Shown: piece by piece, positions 41,241-49,771 of the stretch
Numbering within the stretch: position 1 is the stretch's first letter
Layout: every line of letters begins with the position of its first letter
DNA from: Paenibacillus silvae
GTDB lineage: Bacteria > Bacillota > Bacilli > Paenibacillales > Paenibacillaceae
Reading direction: 5' to 3'
NCBI RefSeq assembly: GCF_014639235.1
Contig: NZ_BMFU01000001.1
Coordinates: 620,001-684,000 of the forward strand
Length of the DNA stretch: 64,000 bases
Translations under genes and position numbers: made by a program
Notes under the pieces: generated by a model
The model's input: the letters and a program-made list of their open reading frames with translations, nothing else
Databases searched by the model: none
Told to the model about the DNA's origin: nothing

Positions 41241-42352
41241 TAGCGTCCCACAACCTTCTGACCTACTGTCAGACCTTTCAGAATCTCGACATCGGTCGAT
41301 GTCTGCTGTCCAACCTCAACGTCCACCTCGCGCTTGCTTCCGTCACTCTCAATGACCTGTACATAGGTTCTGGAGCCGATGGAGCGCAGAGCGGATACAG
41401 GAATGACAATTGCGTTCTCGGTACGCTGTGTTACGATGGAAACCGTTAAAGGCGTGCCGCGTTCCACACCTTTCGGCATTTTTGCCAGAGTAACAATGAC
41501 ATACTGATCAAGTGATTCCTTTGGAGGAGGTGATCCTCCCTGGCCTGATCCGTTGCCGTTATTGTTGTTGTTTGAAGCATCAGCGGTAGGCATCACTTTG
41601 ATTTTGCCTGCCACCTTGCCAGCACCATTAATATCCACTTCGGCCTTCATACCTGCCGTGAATTTCTCCAGATCCTCCTTCGCAAACGTAGCCGCAACAA
41701 CAAGATTGGACGTATCCGCAATCGTTGCGATGGGATCATAGGCTTTGACCGCAGCCCCCTTCTCAACTTGAACCGCAATAATTGTTCCGCCAAATGGAGC
41801 CGTTAATGTGGACTGACCAAGCTGTTCCTCCAGATCGACAAGCTCCTGACGAAGCTCTTCAAAAGCAATGGTTGCTTCCTCGAACTCCACCGGGTCCATC
41901 TCGTCTTTTTTGCGTAGTGTTTCCTTCATCTGTACTTCGGACTTGCGAATCTGAAGCCGCTTGCCTCGAATTTCCTTCTCCACACTGGCGACATCAAGTA
42001 CAGCGAGCACCTGCCCTTTCTTTACTTTGTCCCCCGGTTTAACATTCAGCTCTTTAACATGCATGCCATCCAGTGTAAAATATACCTTCTCTTCGCGCTG
42101 ACTCATCATCTTGCCGCTTCCGCTAACCTTTTTCTCCAGCGTCTCCGTGCGAACCTCATATTCCGGTTTCTTGGAGATCGTTGGCGGTGTGATCGGTGGA
42201 AGCACCTCTTCCTCCGATTCGGATGGCAGCAATGAGCAGCCTGACATCGTTGCAGCGAGTATTGCACCAAGTACAATAAGAGCTGCGCGTTTCCCCCTCT
42301 TCGGAGCGGCACCTTTACTTGAGAAATCTGCCGTCCGCCATTTCATAAACAT
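41240..42352 (-). CDS. HlyD/MacA-type lipoprotein adaptor
   Basis: Start ATG 42352, nine bases after GGAGG, gives 370 residues. Lipobox ATMSGC (Cys39) makes a lipoprotein. The domain order is that of a periplasmic-adaptor: barrel-sandwich halves (KKVSGSGKMM...VKPGDKVKKGQVLAVLD and LTAPFGGTIIAVQVEKGAAVKAYDPIATIAD) around a helical hairpin (IRGKRLQIRKSEVQMKETLRKKDEM...FEELRQELVDLEEQLGQ), then a beta barrel and a membrane-proximal domain with a low-complexity Asn/Gly insert. In Gram-positives such adaptors cooperate with MacB-type permeases. It overlaps the ATPase gene upstream by 38 bases. Confidence 0.88.
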   Translation of the reverse strand: MFMKWRTADFSSKGAAPKRGKRAALIVLGAILAATMSGCSLLPSESEEEVLPPITPPTISKKPEYEVRTETLEKKVSGSGKMMSQREEKVYFTLDGMHVKELNVKPGDKVKKGQVLAVLDVASVEKEIRGKRLQIRKSEVQMKETLRKKDEMDPVEFEEATIAFEELRQELVDLEEQLGQSTLTAPFGGTIIAVQVEKGAAVKAYDPIATIADTSNLVVAATFAKEDLEKFTAGMKAEVDINGAGKVAGKIKVMPTADASNNNNNGNGSGQGGSPPPKESLDQYVIVTLAKMPKGVERGTPLTVSIVTQRTENAIVIPVSALRSIGSRTYVQVIESDGSKREVDVEVGQQTSTDVEILKGLTVGQKVVGR

Positions 42353-43259
42353 GGTCCGCAACCTCCAAAATTGTAGGATCGTGTGTAGTCATACATATCG
42401 TTACTTGCTCTACTTCAATGATATTGCGGAACACCGTCATTACCTGTGCGCCCATCTTGGAATCGAGCTCAGCCGTTGGTTCATCCGCAAGCAGCAGCCT
42501 TGGCCGGTGTGCAATCGCTTTTGCGATAGCTACCCGCTGCTGCTCCCCTCCGGACATTTCAAAAGGACGGTGCTTCACCCGTTTGGTCAAACCGACCAGA
42601 TCGAGGCAGTGACCTACTCTTTCCTTCCATTCCGAGCGCGGCACATCCGCCATGCGAAGCGACAGCTCTACATTTTCCCAAGCCGATAACAAGGGCATAA
42701 GCGCATACGCCTGAAAAATAAACCCGATTTCCTTGCGCCGCAAAGCCGTTCGCCGCTGGTCTCCCCAATCCTGCAAGGGCTGTCCGGCAAATAAAATCTC
42801 CCCGCTGGAGGGCTGGTCAAGCCCGCCAAGCATATTGAGCAGCGTCGTTTTACCCGAACCCGATCGTCCTTTGAGCATAACAAGCTGCTGCGGCTTCACT
42901 TCCATATCAATGCCTTTGAGCACATGAATGATACGACTGCCCGTCTGAAAGCTGCGATGAACGTTGCGAACCTCCAGAACAGGACCATCATACGGAGGAA
43001 GCAGCTCCTTCTTTGGCTTTTTTGCAGCCTTCTGAGGTGGTTCCTCGACAGCAGCAGCTGCCGTCTCCTCCACCGCAGCTTGCCCATCCGATGAAACCTC
43101 GGCGACGACAGAAGGCTCAGGTTGTATTATGTATGAAGATGCTTCCGCTGCTGCTCCCTCCTCCGGCTTAGGCTGCTCCAGTTGATGTTCATCGCCCGAT
43201 TGGCTCTTGGCAGGTCTTTTTTTTGAGAATAACTTTTTCATGCCGGCAATCACGCTCAT
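42315..43259 (-). CDS. ABC ATPase of the MacAB-like exporter, with disordered N-terminal arm
   Basis: About 314 residues. Residues 1-85 are low-complexity and Glu/Ala/Pro/Lys-rich. The start may be ATG 43259 or, better spaced from GAGAGG, GTG 43253; ATG 43241 is a third option. Residues 90-314 are a LolD/MacB-type ATPase: Walker A GRSGSGKTT, Q loop IFQAYALMPL, signature MSGGEQQRV, Walker B LLLADEPTAELDS, switch His TTHDPT. It is the first gene of the five-gene operon. The N-terminal extension is not typical of the family and could recruit partners. Confidence 0.85.
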   Translation of the reverse strand: MSVIAGMKKLFSKKRPAKSQSGDEHQLEQPKPEEGAAAEASSYIIQPEPSVVAEVSSDGQAAVEETAAAAVEEPPQKAAKKPKKELLPPYDGPVLEVRNVHRSFQTGSRIIHVLKGIDMEVKPQQLVMLKGRSGSGKTTLLNMLGGLDQPSSGEILFAGQPLQDWGDQRRTALRRKEIGFIFQAYALMPLLSAWENVELSLRMADVPRSEWKERVGHCLDLVGLTKRVKHRPFEMSGGEQQRVAIAKAIAHRPRLLLADEPTAELDSKMGAQVMTVFRNIIEVEQVTICMTTHDPTILEVADHVYEMADGRFLK

Positions 43260-43410
43260 CCTCTCTTGTCATCCTGCGCATTTCCTTCATGCGCCCTAAA
43301 ACTAGAAATCTGTTCCATACTACACTGAATTATAAACGACTGCTCTCTACTAAAAGTTACAAGCTTTTTACAACGTCAGCGTGAAAAAGTTAATATTTTG
43401 ATGAACATAA

Positions 43411-43438
43411 CAAAAAAGCATCCCAACATGCGGGATGC
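43411..43438 (-). terminator. Terminator of the pyrimidine operon
   Basis: On the minus strand GCATCCC-gcatgtt-GGGATGC followed by six T, 95 bases after the pyrE stop. Confidence 0.9.
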
Positions 43439-43532
43439 CACTTGAATATTCAATCCTTTTACCGTCATTACGGCAATCATTACAATTTTGATACCGTTTG
43501 CCAGACGGCAGCTTGTTGTTCGCCCAATGATA

Positions 43533-44174
43533 TTATTTCCCAAATGAAGAAGGATTTTCGCGCCATGATCGAAGAAGAGCAAAGTCACTTTCCTGAATCG
43601 TCCCCTCTGCGAGTGCAACCTCCATCAGCGCTGTATAGTTAGACAGGGTTTGCAGCGGAATGCCCGCTTCCTCAAACGCTTTTACCCCTTTATCCAGCTG
43701 ATAACTGAAAATGGCCAGCACAGCCAGTGGTTCAGCTCCTGCCGCACGAACGGCTTCAGCCGCTTTAATCGAACTTCCTCCAGTTGAAATCAAATCCTCG
43801 ATCACAACTACTTTCTGCCCTTCGCTGATCAAGCCTTCAATCAGGTTTTCCTTGCCATGACCTTTTGCTTTATCACGAATATAGGCCATAGGCAGGTTCA
43901 GCTTCTGAGCGACCCATGCTGCGTGCGGAATACCAGCGGTTGCAGTACCTGCGATCACTTCTGCATCCGGGTACTGATCCCGAATGATAGCCGCAAATGC
44001 TTCGGCAATGTCGTTACGGATCTCTGGATAAGACATCGTCAGGCGATTATCACAATAGATCGGTGATTTGATGCCGGACGTCCATGTGAATGGCTGCTGC
44101 GGACGCAGCGCCACTGCTTTGATTTTTAACAGCTGTGAAGCGATATGGTTTGGAATTTGACTTAGTTCGATCAT
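43533..44174 (-). CDS. pyrE: Orotate phosphoribosyltransferase
   Basis: Transfers ribose 5-phosphate from PRPP to orotate to give OMP, step 5 of de novo UMP synthesis; 213 residues. Features are FTWTSGIKSPIYCDNRLTMSYP in the N-terminal hood, the PRPP motif VVVIEDLISTGGSSI and the flexible-loop KAKGHGKENLIEG. The start codon overlaps the stop of pyrF by four bases (ATGA), so the two are translationally coupled. It is the last gene of the operon; the terminator is at 43411-43438. Regulation should follow the PyrR attenuator in the leader at 52733-52885. Confidence 0.97.
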   Translation of the reverse strand: MIELSQIPNHIASQLLKIKAVALRPQQPFTWTSGIKSPIYCDNRLTMSYPEIRNDIAEAFAAIIRDQYPDAEVIAGTATAGIPHAAWVAQKLNLPMAYIRDKAKGHGKENLIEGLISEGQKVVVIEDLISTGGSSIKAAEAVRAAGAEPLAVLAIFSYQLDKGVKAFEEAGIPLQTLSNYTALMEVALAEGTIQESDFALLRSWRENPSSFGK

Positions 44175-44911
44175 GCGTTCAACATCTCCTTCAAAATAGT
44201 TTCTGCTGCTTCACGCGGGTCGGATGCGCCCGTAATGGGTCTTCCAACAACAATGTAATGACTGCCTCTGCTGATGGCTTCACCTGGTGTCAGGACACGT
44301 GTCTGGTCGCCAAGACCACTGCCCGCCGGACGAATGCCGGGGGTTACCGTGCGAAAATCACCGCCACATGCTGCCCGGATCGCTGGCACTTCGAGCGGAG
44401 AAGCCACCACACCATCCAGTCCGGCCTCCTGAGCCAGTCCGGCATAACGAACGACCGTTTGCTCTACACTCCCAGGGATACCAATCTCGTTATTCATTGT
44501 CTCTGCACTGGTGCTGGTCAGCTGTGTTACCGCGATAATCTCGGGTTTCTTCAGAGAAGGATTAGCGGCAAGCGCCGCTTCTGCGCCTTCACACGCCGCA
44601 CGCATCATGCTGGCTCCGCCCGCTGCGTGCACATTAAACATATCCACCCCAAGACGAGTAATGCTCTCGGCTCCGCCACGCACCGTGTTGGGAATATCAT
44701 GCATTTTCACATCGAGAAACACGGAGTATCCTTTCGCTTTCAGCTGCCGAATGAAGTCTGGCCCCGCTGCATAGAACAGCTGCATACCAACCTTGAGATA
44801 ACAAGGGATGCCTTCAAGGGCCTGTACCAGCTTCTGAGCCTCTTCCACTCCCGGATAATCCAGTGCAACCATCAGACGTCCGGCCATCTCATTGAAATTC
44901 GGGTGATTCAT
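44171..44911 (-). CDS. pyrF: Orotidine 5'-phosphate decarboxylase
   Basis: Decarboxylates OMP to UMP, the last step of the pathway. ATG 44911 gives 246 residues; earlier in-frame codons come before the ribosome binding site. The active-site Lys-Asp-x-x-Asp array is in VFLDVKMHDIPNTVRG, with the phosphate-binding end VTPGIRPAGSGLGDQTRVLTPGEAI and VVGRPITGA. The TIM-barrel N-terminus is MVALDYPG. Follows carB with a 105-base gap and overlaps pyrE. pyrD and pyrK, which sit between carB and pyrF in Bacillus, are absent here. Confidence 0.97.
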   Translation of the reverse strand: MNHPNFNEMAGRLMVALDYPGVEEAQKLVQALEGIPCYLKVGMQLFYAAGPDFIRQLKAKGYSVFLDVKMHDIPNTVRGGAESITRLGVDMFNVHAAGGASMMRAACEGAEAALAANPSLKKPEIIAVTQLTSTSAETMNNEIGIPGSVEQTVVRYAGLAQEAGLDGVVASPLEVPAIRAACGGDFRTVTPGIRPAGSGLGDQTRVLTPGEAISRGSHYIVVGRPITGASDPREAAETILKEMLNA

Positions 44912-45016
44912 AACCCAGCGCCCCTTCCGCGTGCTTATTTTTCCGTTTTTGCCCGATATAAAGGACATCCCGCCAGCCCGCAGGCTGACTGATGTCCTTC
45001 ATCAAGTGACTATTTG

Positions 45017-48000
45017 TTATACAAAGGCTGGCATAGCCTCCGAGGAGAAGTTGATCGTTTGCAGCATAATCAGCAGCGCGCGAATCGTATCCAGGGAAGT
45101 CATACATACCACACCATTCTCTACCGCTTCACGACGAATCCGGAATCCGTCACGCTGCGGTGTTTTACCCTTAGTCAGGGTGTTGAACACAAAGTTCGCT
45201 TCACCGCTGCGGATCATATCGAGAATGTTAGGGGAGCCTTCGCTCAATTTGTTCACAACCGTTACCGGAATGTTCGCTGCTTGAAGCGCAGCGGCTGTTC
45301 CGCCAGTTGCCATAATTTTGTAACCAAGTCTGTAGAAACCTTCAAGCAAAGGCACAGCTTCGTCCTTGTCTTTATCCGCTACCGTTACCACAATTGCTCC
45401 AGTAGCCGGAATTTTCATTCCTGCTCCGATCAAACCTTTGAACAAAGCTTTGGCATAGTTCGGATCACGTCCCATAACCTCACCAGTAGACTTCATCTCA
45501 GGTCCAAGCGTAGGCTCAACGCGGCGCAGCTTCGCGAAGGAGAACACTGGAACTTTAACCGATACATGATCTGTTTCAGGCCACAGTCCATCGACATAAC
45601 CAAGGTCCTTCAGTTTCACACCGAGGATCGCTTGTGTTGCCAGGTTCGCCATCGGAATGTTGGTTACTTTGCTCAGGAAAGGCACGGTCCGGGAAGAACG
45701 TGGGTTCACCTCGATCACATAAACCTGACCCTCATGGATAACAAACTGGATGTTCACCAGTCCGACCGTTTTCAATTCCTTCGCAATTTTGATGGTGATT
45801 TCTACAATTTTCTCTTTCAGATCAGCAGACAGGTGCTGCGGAGGATATACCGCGATAGAGTCGCCAGAGTGTACCCCTGCGCGTTCGATATGCTCCATAA
45901 TACCCGGCACCAGTACCGTTTCTCCGTCACAGATGGCGTCTACCTCAACCTCTTTACCCAGCATGTAACGGTCGATCAGAACCGGATGCTCCGGATTGAT
46001 TTTTACCGCCTGTTCCATGTAAGTCAAGAGTTCTGCATCGGAGTATACAATCTCCATTGCGCGACCACCCAGGACATACGAAGGACGAACAAGTACAGGA
46101 TATCCGAGCGCTTGAGCTGTTTCCACCGCATCGTCTACGGAAGTTACTGTTTTGCCTTTTGGCTGTGCAATCTCAAGGCGAGAGAGCAGACGCTCGAACT
46201 TTTTGCGGTCCTCTGCTTCATCAATGCTTTCCAAGTCTGTTCCGAGAATCGTCACGCCTGCGTTGCGCAGCGGTGCCGCCAGGTTGATCGCCGTTTGGCC
46301 ACCAAACTGCACGATAACTCCTACTGGCTGCTCTTGCTCGATAACGTTCATGACATCCTCGAAGAACAGTGGTTCGAAGTACAGACGATCCGATGTGTTG
46401 AAGTCTGTCGATACCGTCTCCGGGTTGTTGTTGATAATAACTGCCTCATATCCGGCTTTCTGCAAAGCCCATACCGCATGTACGGTGGAGTAGTCAAACT
46501 CGATCCCTTGACCGATGCGGATTGGACCGGAGCCAAGAACAACAACCTTTTTCTTGTCGGAAGGCAGAACTTCGTTTTCTGTCTCGTATGTCGAGTAGTA
46601 ATAAGGCGTTGTTGCTTCGAACTCGGCCGCGCATGTATCTACCATTTTGTATACCGGGCGCAGGTTCTCTTCGTTACGACGTGCTCTGACTTCTGCCTCT
46701 GTTGTCAGCGTACCGCCAGGCTGCCCTTCAGCGCGTAACTCAGCGATAGCACGGTCCGTAAAGCCAAGGCGTTTCGCTTGATAGAGCGTTTCGGAAGTCA
46801 ATTCGGATTCTGCGCGAACGCGATCTTCGAACTTAATGAGCCCTTCAATTTTATCCAGGAACCACCAGTCGATCTTCGTCAGATCCTGAAGCTGCTGCAA
46901 TGTATATCCTCTGCGGAACGCTTCTGCCACCAGGAACATGCGCTCATCGTCCGCTTTAACAAGTCTTTCATTCAGTGTTTCTTCATCCAGTGTTTCTGCC
47001 CCTTTGAGGTAGAGACGGTGTACACCGATCTCCAGGGAACGAACCGCTTTATGAATGGATTCTTCAAAGGTACGTCCAATCGCCATGACTTCGCCTGTCG
47101 CTTTCATCTGTGTACCCAGCTTGCGGTTCGCTGTTGTAAACTTATCGAACGGCCAGCGCGGGATTTTACTTACGATATAGTCCAGCGTTGGCTCAAAGCA
47201 AGCGTACGTCTGACCTGTAACCGGGTTAACGATCTCATCCAGCGTATATCCCATGGCAATTTTGGCAGCCATCTTCGCAATCGGGTATCCTGTTGCTTTG
47301 GAAGCCAAAGCGGAGGAACGGCTTACCCGTGGATTAACCTCGATTACATAGTATTGGAAGCTGTGCGGATCAAGCGCAAACTGCACGTTACATCCACCCT
47401 CGATGTTCAGGGCACGGATGATTTTCAGGGACGCTGAGCGCAGCATTTGGTATTCGCGGTCAGACAACGTTTGGCTTGGTGCCACAACGATACTGTCCCC
47501 TGTATGAACACCTACCGGGTCAAAGTTTTCCATGTTGCAGACAACGATACAGTTATCGTTCTTGTCACGCATAACCTCGTACTCGACTTCTTTCATCCCG
47601 GCAATGCTCTTCTCGACCAGACACTGACCGATCGGGCTGTAACGAAGTCCGGCTGCTACGGTTTCACGAAGCTCTTCTTCGTTCGCACAGATACCGCCCC
47701 CTGTTCCACCAAGCGTGTAGGCAGGACGAACGATGATTGGATAACCGATCTCACCTGCAAATTGCAGGGACTCTTCCAGGGTTGTCACGATAACACTTTC
47801 AGGTACCGGCTGTTCCAGTTCACGCATCAGATCACGGAACAGATCGCGGTCTTCCGCTTTTTCGATGGATGTGAGCTGTGTTCCGAGCAATTTCACATTT
47901 TCACGTTCAAGTACGCCTGCACGCGCCAGCTCTACCGCCATGTTCAGCCCCGTTTGACCACCGAGTGTTGGCAGCAAGCCATCTGGACGCTCCTGACGAA

Positions 48001-48232
48001 TAATCTGAGTTACAAAATCGAGTGTAATTGGCTCAATGTAAACTTTGTCTGCCATATTTGTATCTGTCATGATTGTCGCAGGGTTGCTGTTGATGAGTAC
48101 AACTTCCACGCCTTCTTCTTTCAGAGCCTGGCAAGCTTGCGTACCGGCATAGTCAAACTCGGCCGCCTGACCGATGACAATTGGACCGGAACCAATCACC
48201 AGGATTTTTTTGAGATCTTTGTTAATCGGCAT
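45017..48232 (-). CDS. carB: Carbamoyl-phosphate synthase large subunit
   Basis: Makes carbamoyl phosphate from bicarbonate, ammonia from CarA and two ATP, 1071 residues, the usual size. Domains in order: ATP-grasp 1 (residues about 1-400: SGPIVIGQAAEFDYAGTQAC, GGTGGGICANEEEL, the EVEYEVMRDKNDN face), oligomerisation region (about 400-550), ATP-grasp 2 (about 550-935: SGPIRIGQGIEFDYSTVHAV, LGGRAMEIVY) and the C-terminal MGS-like allosteric domain (about 936-1071). In a pyrimidine operon the effector should be UMP inhibition and PRPP activation. The start lies one base after the carA stop. The gene is cotranscribed with carA. Confidence 0.97.
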   Translation of the reverse strand: MPINKDLKKILVIGSGPIVIGQAAEFDYAGTQACQALKEEGVEVVLINSNPATIMTDTNMADKVYIEPITLDFVTQIIRQERPDGLLPTLGGQTGLNMAVELARAGVLERENVKLLGTQLTSIEKAEDRDLFRDLMRELEQPVPESVIVTTLEESLQFAGEIGYPIIVRPAYTLGGTGGGICANEEELRETVAAGLRYSPIGQCLVEKSIAGMKEVEYEVMRDKNDNCIVVCNMENFDPVGVHTGDSIVVAPSQTLSDREYQMLRSASLKIIRALNIEGGCNVQFALDPHSFQYYVIEVNPRVSRSSALASKATGYPIAKMAAKIAMGYTLDEIVNPVTGQTYACFEPTLDYIVSKIPRWPFDKFTTANRKLGTQMKATGEVMAIGRTFEESIHKAVRSLEIGVHRLYLKGAETLDEETLNERLVKADDERMFLVAEAFRRGYTLQQLQDLTKIDWWFLDKIEGLIKFEDRVRAESELTSETLYQAKRLGFTDRAIAELRAEGQPGGTLTTEAEVRARRNEENLRPVYKMVDTCAAEFEATTPYYYSTYETENEVLPSDKKKVVVLGSGPIRIGQGIEFDYSTVHAVWALQKAGYEAVIINNNPETVSTDFNTSDRLYFEPLFFEDVMNVIEQEQPVGVIVQFGGQTAINLAAPLRNAGVTILGTDLESIDEAEDRKKFERLLSRLEIAQPKGKTVTSVDDAVETAQALGYPVLVRPSYVLGGRAMEIVYSDAELLTYMEQAVKINPEHPVLIDRYMLGKEVEVDAICDGETVLVPGIMEHIERAGVHSGDSIAVYPPQHLSADLKEKIVEITIKIAKELKTVGLVNIQFVIHEGQVYVIEVNPRSSRTVPFLSKVTNIPMANLATQAILGVKLKDLGYVDGLWPETDHVSVKVPVFSFAKLRRVEPTLGPEMKSTGEVMGRDPNYAKALFKGLIGAGMKIPATGAIVVTVADKDKDEAVPLLEGFYRLGYKIMATGGTAAALQAANIPVTVVNKLSEGSPNILDMIRSGEANFVFNTLTKGKTPQRDGFRIRREAVENGVVCMTSLDTIRALLIMLQTINFSSEAMPAFV

Positions 48233-48233
48233 G

Positions 48234-49376
48234 TTATTGCGCTCCTTTCACTGCGGCTGCCAATACGGCTTGACGCGGCTTTTGCGGGTTAGTGATCTTG
48301 TGCTGACGAATCATCTCGATGAAACGGTCAAAAAGGTAGCTGTTATCATACGGTCCTGGCGCTGCTTCCGGGTGGTACTGCACGGAGAAGGCAGGATATG
48401 TTTTATGTTTCAGACCTTCAATGGTCTTGTCATTATTGTTGATGTGTGTAACTTCAAGATCTGTGCTCTTCACAGACTCTTCGTTTACTGTGTAGCCATG
48501 GTTCTGGGATGTGATGAAGCAGCGTCCGCTCTCCAGCTCTTTAACCGGGTGGTTACCACCGCGATGTCCGAACTTGAGTTTTTCCGTGTCCGCACCTGCT
48601 GCCAAAGCGAACAGCTGGTGACCAAGGCAGATGCCGAAGATCGGGTATTCGCCCAGCAATTCACTGATCATGTTTACCGCATGAGGAACGTCTTTCGGGT
48701 CCCCAGGGCCATTGGACAGTTGAATGCCATCCGGATTCAGTCTGCGAATCTCGTCAGCCGTTACGTCATGAGGTACGACAACAACGTCACAGTTACGTTT
48801 GCTCAATTCACGCAAAATCCCTGTTTTTGCACCGTAGTCAACTAGAACGATTCGTTCTGCTGTACCCGGGCTGTTGTACACATGCTCTGTAGATGTCATA
48901 GGCACCTGGTTACGCAATTGCTCAATCGTAGTGTCCCCCATCATCTCCAGCAGTTCTTCGACAGGCTTCGATCCTGTTGTGAGAATTCCCTTCATTGTAC
49001 CGTGGTGACGAATCCGGCGAGTCAACATACGTGTATCAATCTCGCTGATGCCTACGATGCCGTATTCTTTCAGCAGATTATCCACGCTGTATTCCGCACG
49101 CCAGTTGCTTGGTGTTGGCTCATGGCGTCTTACGACAAAGCCATGCACATAAGGACGAATGGACTCAAAGTCATCCCGAGTAATACCGTAGTTACCAATC
49201 AGCGGGTATGTCATCGTCACGATCTGTCCGCAGTATGAAGGGTCTGAAAGCACCTCTTGATAGCCTGTAATTCCCGTATTAAAAACGACCTCACCTGTCG
49301 TTTCACCTTCCGCACCAAATGCTTTACCGGTGAACAGTGTGCCGTCTTCCAACAATAATCTTGCCTGTCCCTGCAT
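48234..49376 (-). CDS. carA: Carbamoyl-phosphate synthase small (glutaminase) subunit
   Basis: Hydrolyses glutamine and passes ammonia to CarB; 380 residues. N-terminal domain begins GQARLLLEDGTLFTGKAFGAEGETTGEVVFNTG. The class I glutaminase has its nucleophile in FGICLGHQLFA and the catalytic His-Glu in VQYHPEAAPGP. AGAGGGAG precedes the ATG. The operon leader region between pyrC and carA is 395 bases long and contains the palindromic repeat copy 2, so carA-carB may have an extra control point. Stop is two bases from the carB start. Confidence 0.97.
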   Translation of the reverse strand: MQGQARLLLEDGTLFTGKAFGAEGETTGEVVFNTGITGYQEVLSDPSYCGQIVTMTYPLIGNYGITRDDFESIRPYVHGFVVRRHEPTPSNWRAEYSVDNLLKEYGIVGISEIDTRMLTRRIRHHGTMKGILTTGSKPVEELLEMMGDTTIEQLRNQVPMTSTEHVYNSPGTAERIVLVDYGAKTGILRELSKRNCDVVVVPHDVTADEIRRLNPDGIQLSNGPGDPKDVPHAVNMISELLGEYPIFGICLGHQLFALAAGADTEKLKFGHRGGNHPVKELESGRCFITSQNHGYTVNEESVKSTDLEVTHINNNDKTIEGLKHKTYPAFSVQYHPEAAPGPYDNSYLFDRFIEMIRQHKITNPQKPRQAVLAAAVKGAQ

Positions 49377-49403
49377 CCCATCTCACTCCCTCTGTGTTTA
49401 TCA

Positions 49404-49617
49404 AAGTTGAATACTTGGAGTTGAACATAAGCGATGTTACGTAGGTTGATGCTTCGTGGTCAGAAAACCCTGCGATCGCTGTTATCCCCGGATTACTCTC
49501 TTTCCATTTTTCAAATGGGGTAATCCGGTGATAAAGGCGAGCGCTTCGCTTCTTCGGGTCTTTTCTGCCCACTCCGCAGTTACGTTCGAGTCTATGTTCA
49601 AAAGCAGGATTCAACTT
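49404..49617. repeat. Palindromic dispersed repeat, copy 2, inside the pyr operon
   Basis: Bounded by AAGTTGAAT and ATTCAACTT with a nested GTTGAACATA and TATGTTCAA. The core TCGCTGTTATCCCCGGATTA, and GATAAAGGCGA followed by CGCTTCGCTT, match copies 1 and 3. It lies between pyrC (stop 49772) and carA (start 49376) and would be part of the operon mRNA as a long hairpin. Confidence 0.75.
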
Positions 49618-49771
49618 TTCTTTGTTGCGTATATTTTGTCTCAAGGCTTGACTTGCCTTGAGTTTGTTCATAAAAAGTTATTACTGATCAAGCTTTTAAT
49701 TCGTTAAAAAATATATGTTATAAGTGCAATTGTATCTTTTTAACGATGTATTACGTCATCATACTGCTGTT
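49618..49771. other. Intercistronic stretch between the repeat and pyrC
   Basis: About 150 AT-rich bases with no promoter-like pair or terminator that I can defend. The pyrC stop is at its edge. Confidence 0.35.

Noticed and set aside
45014..46738. A 574-codon plus-strand frame
   Set aside because: Antisense to carB, with Cys/Arg-rich composition and no ribosome binding site.
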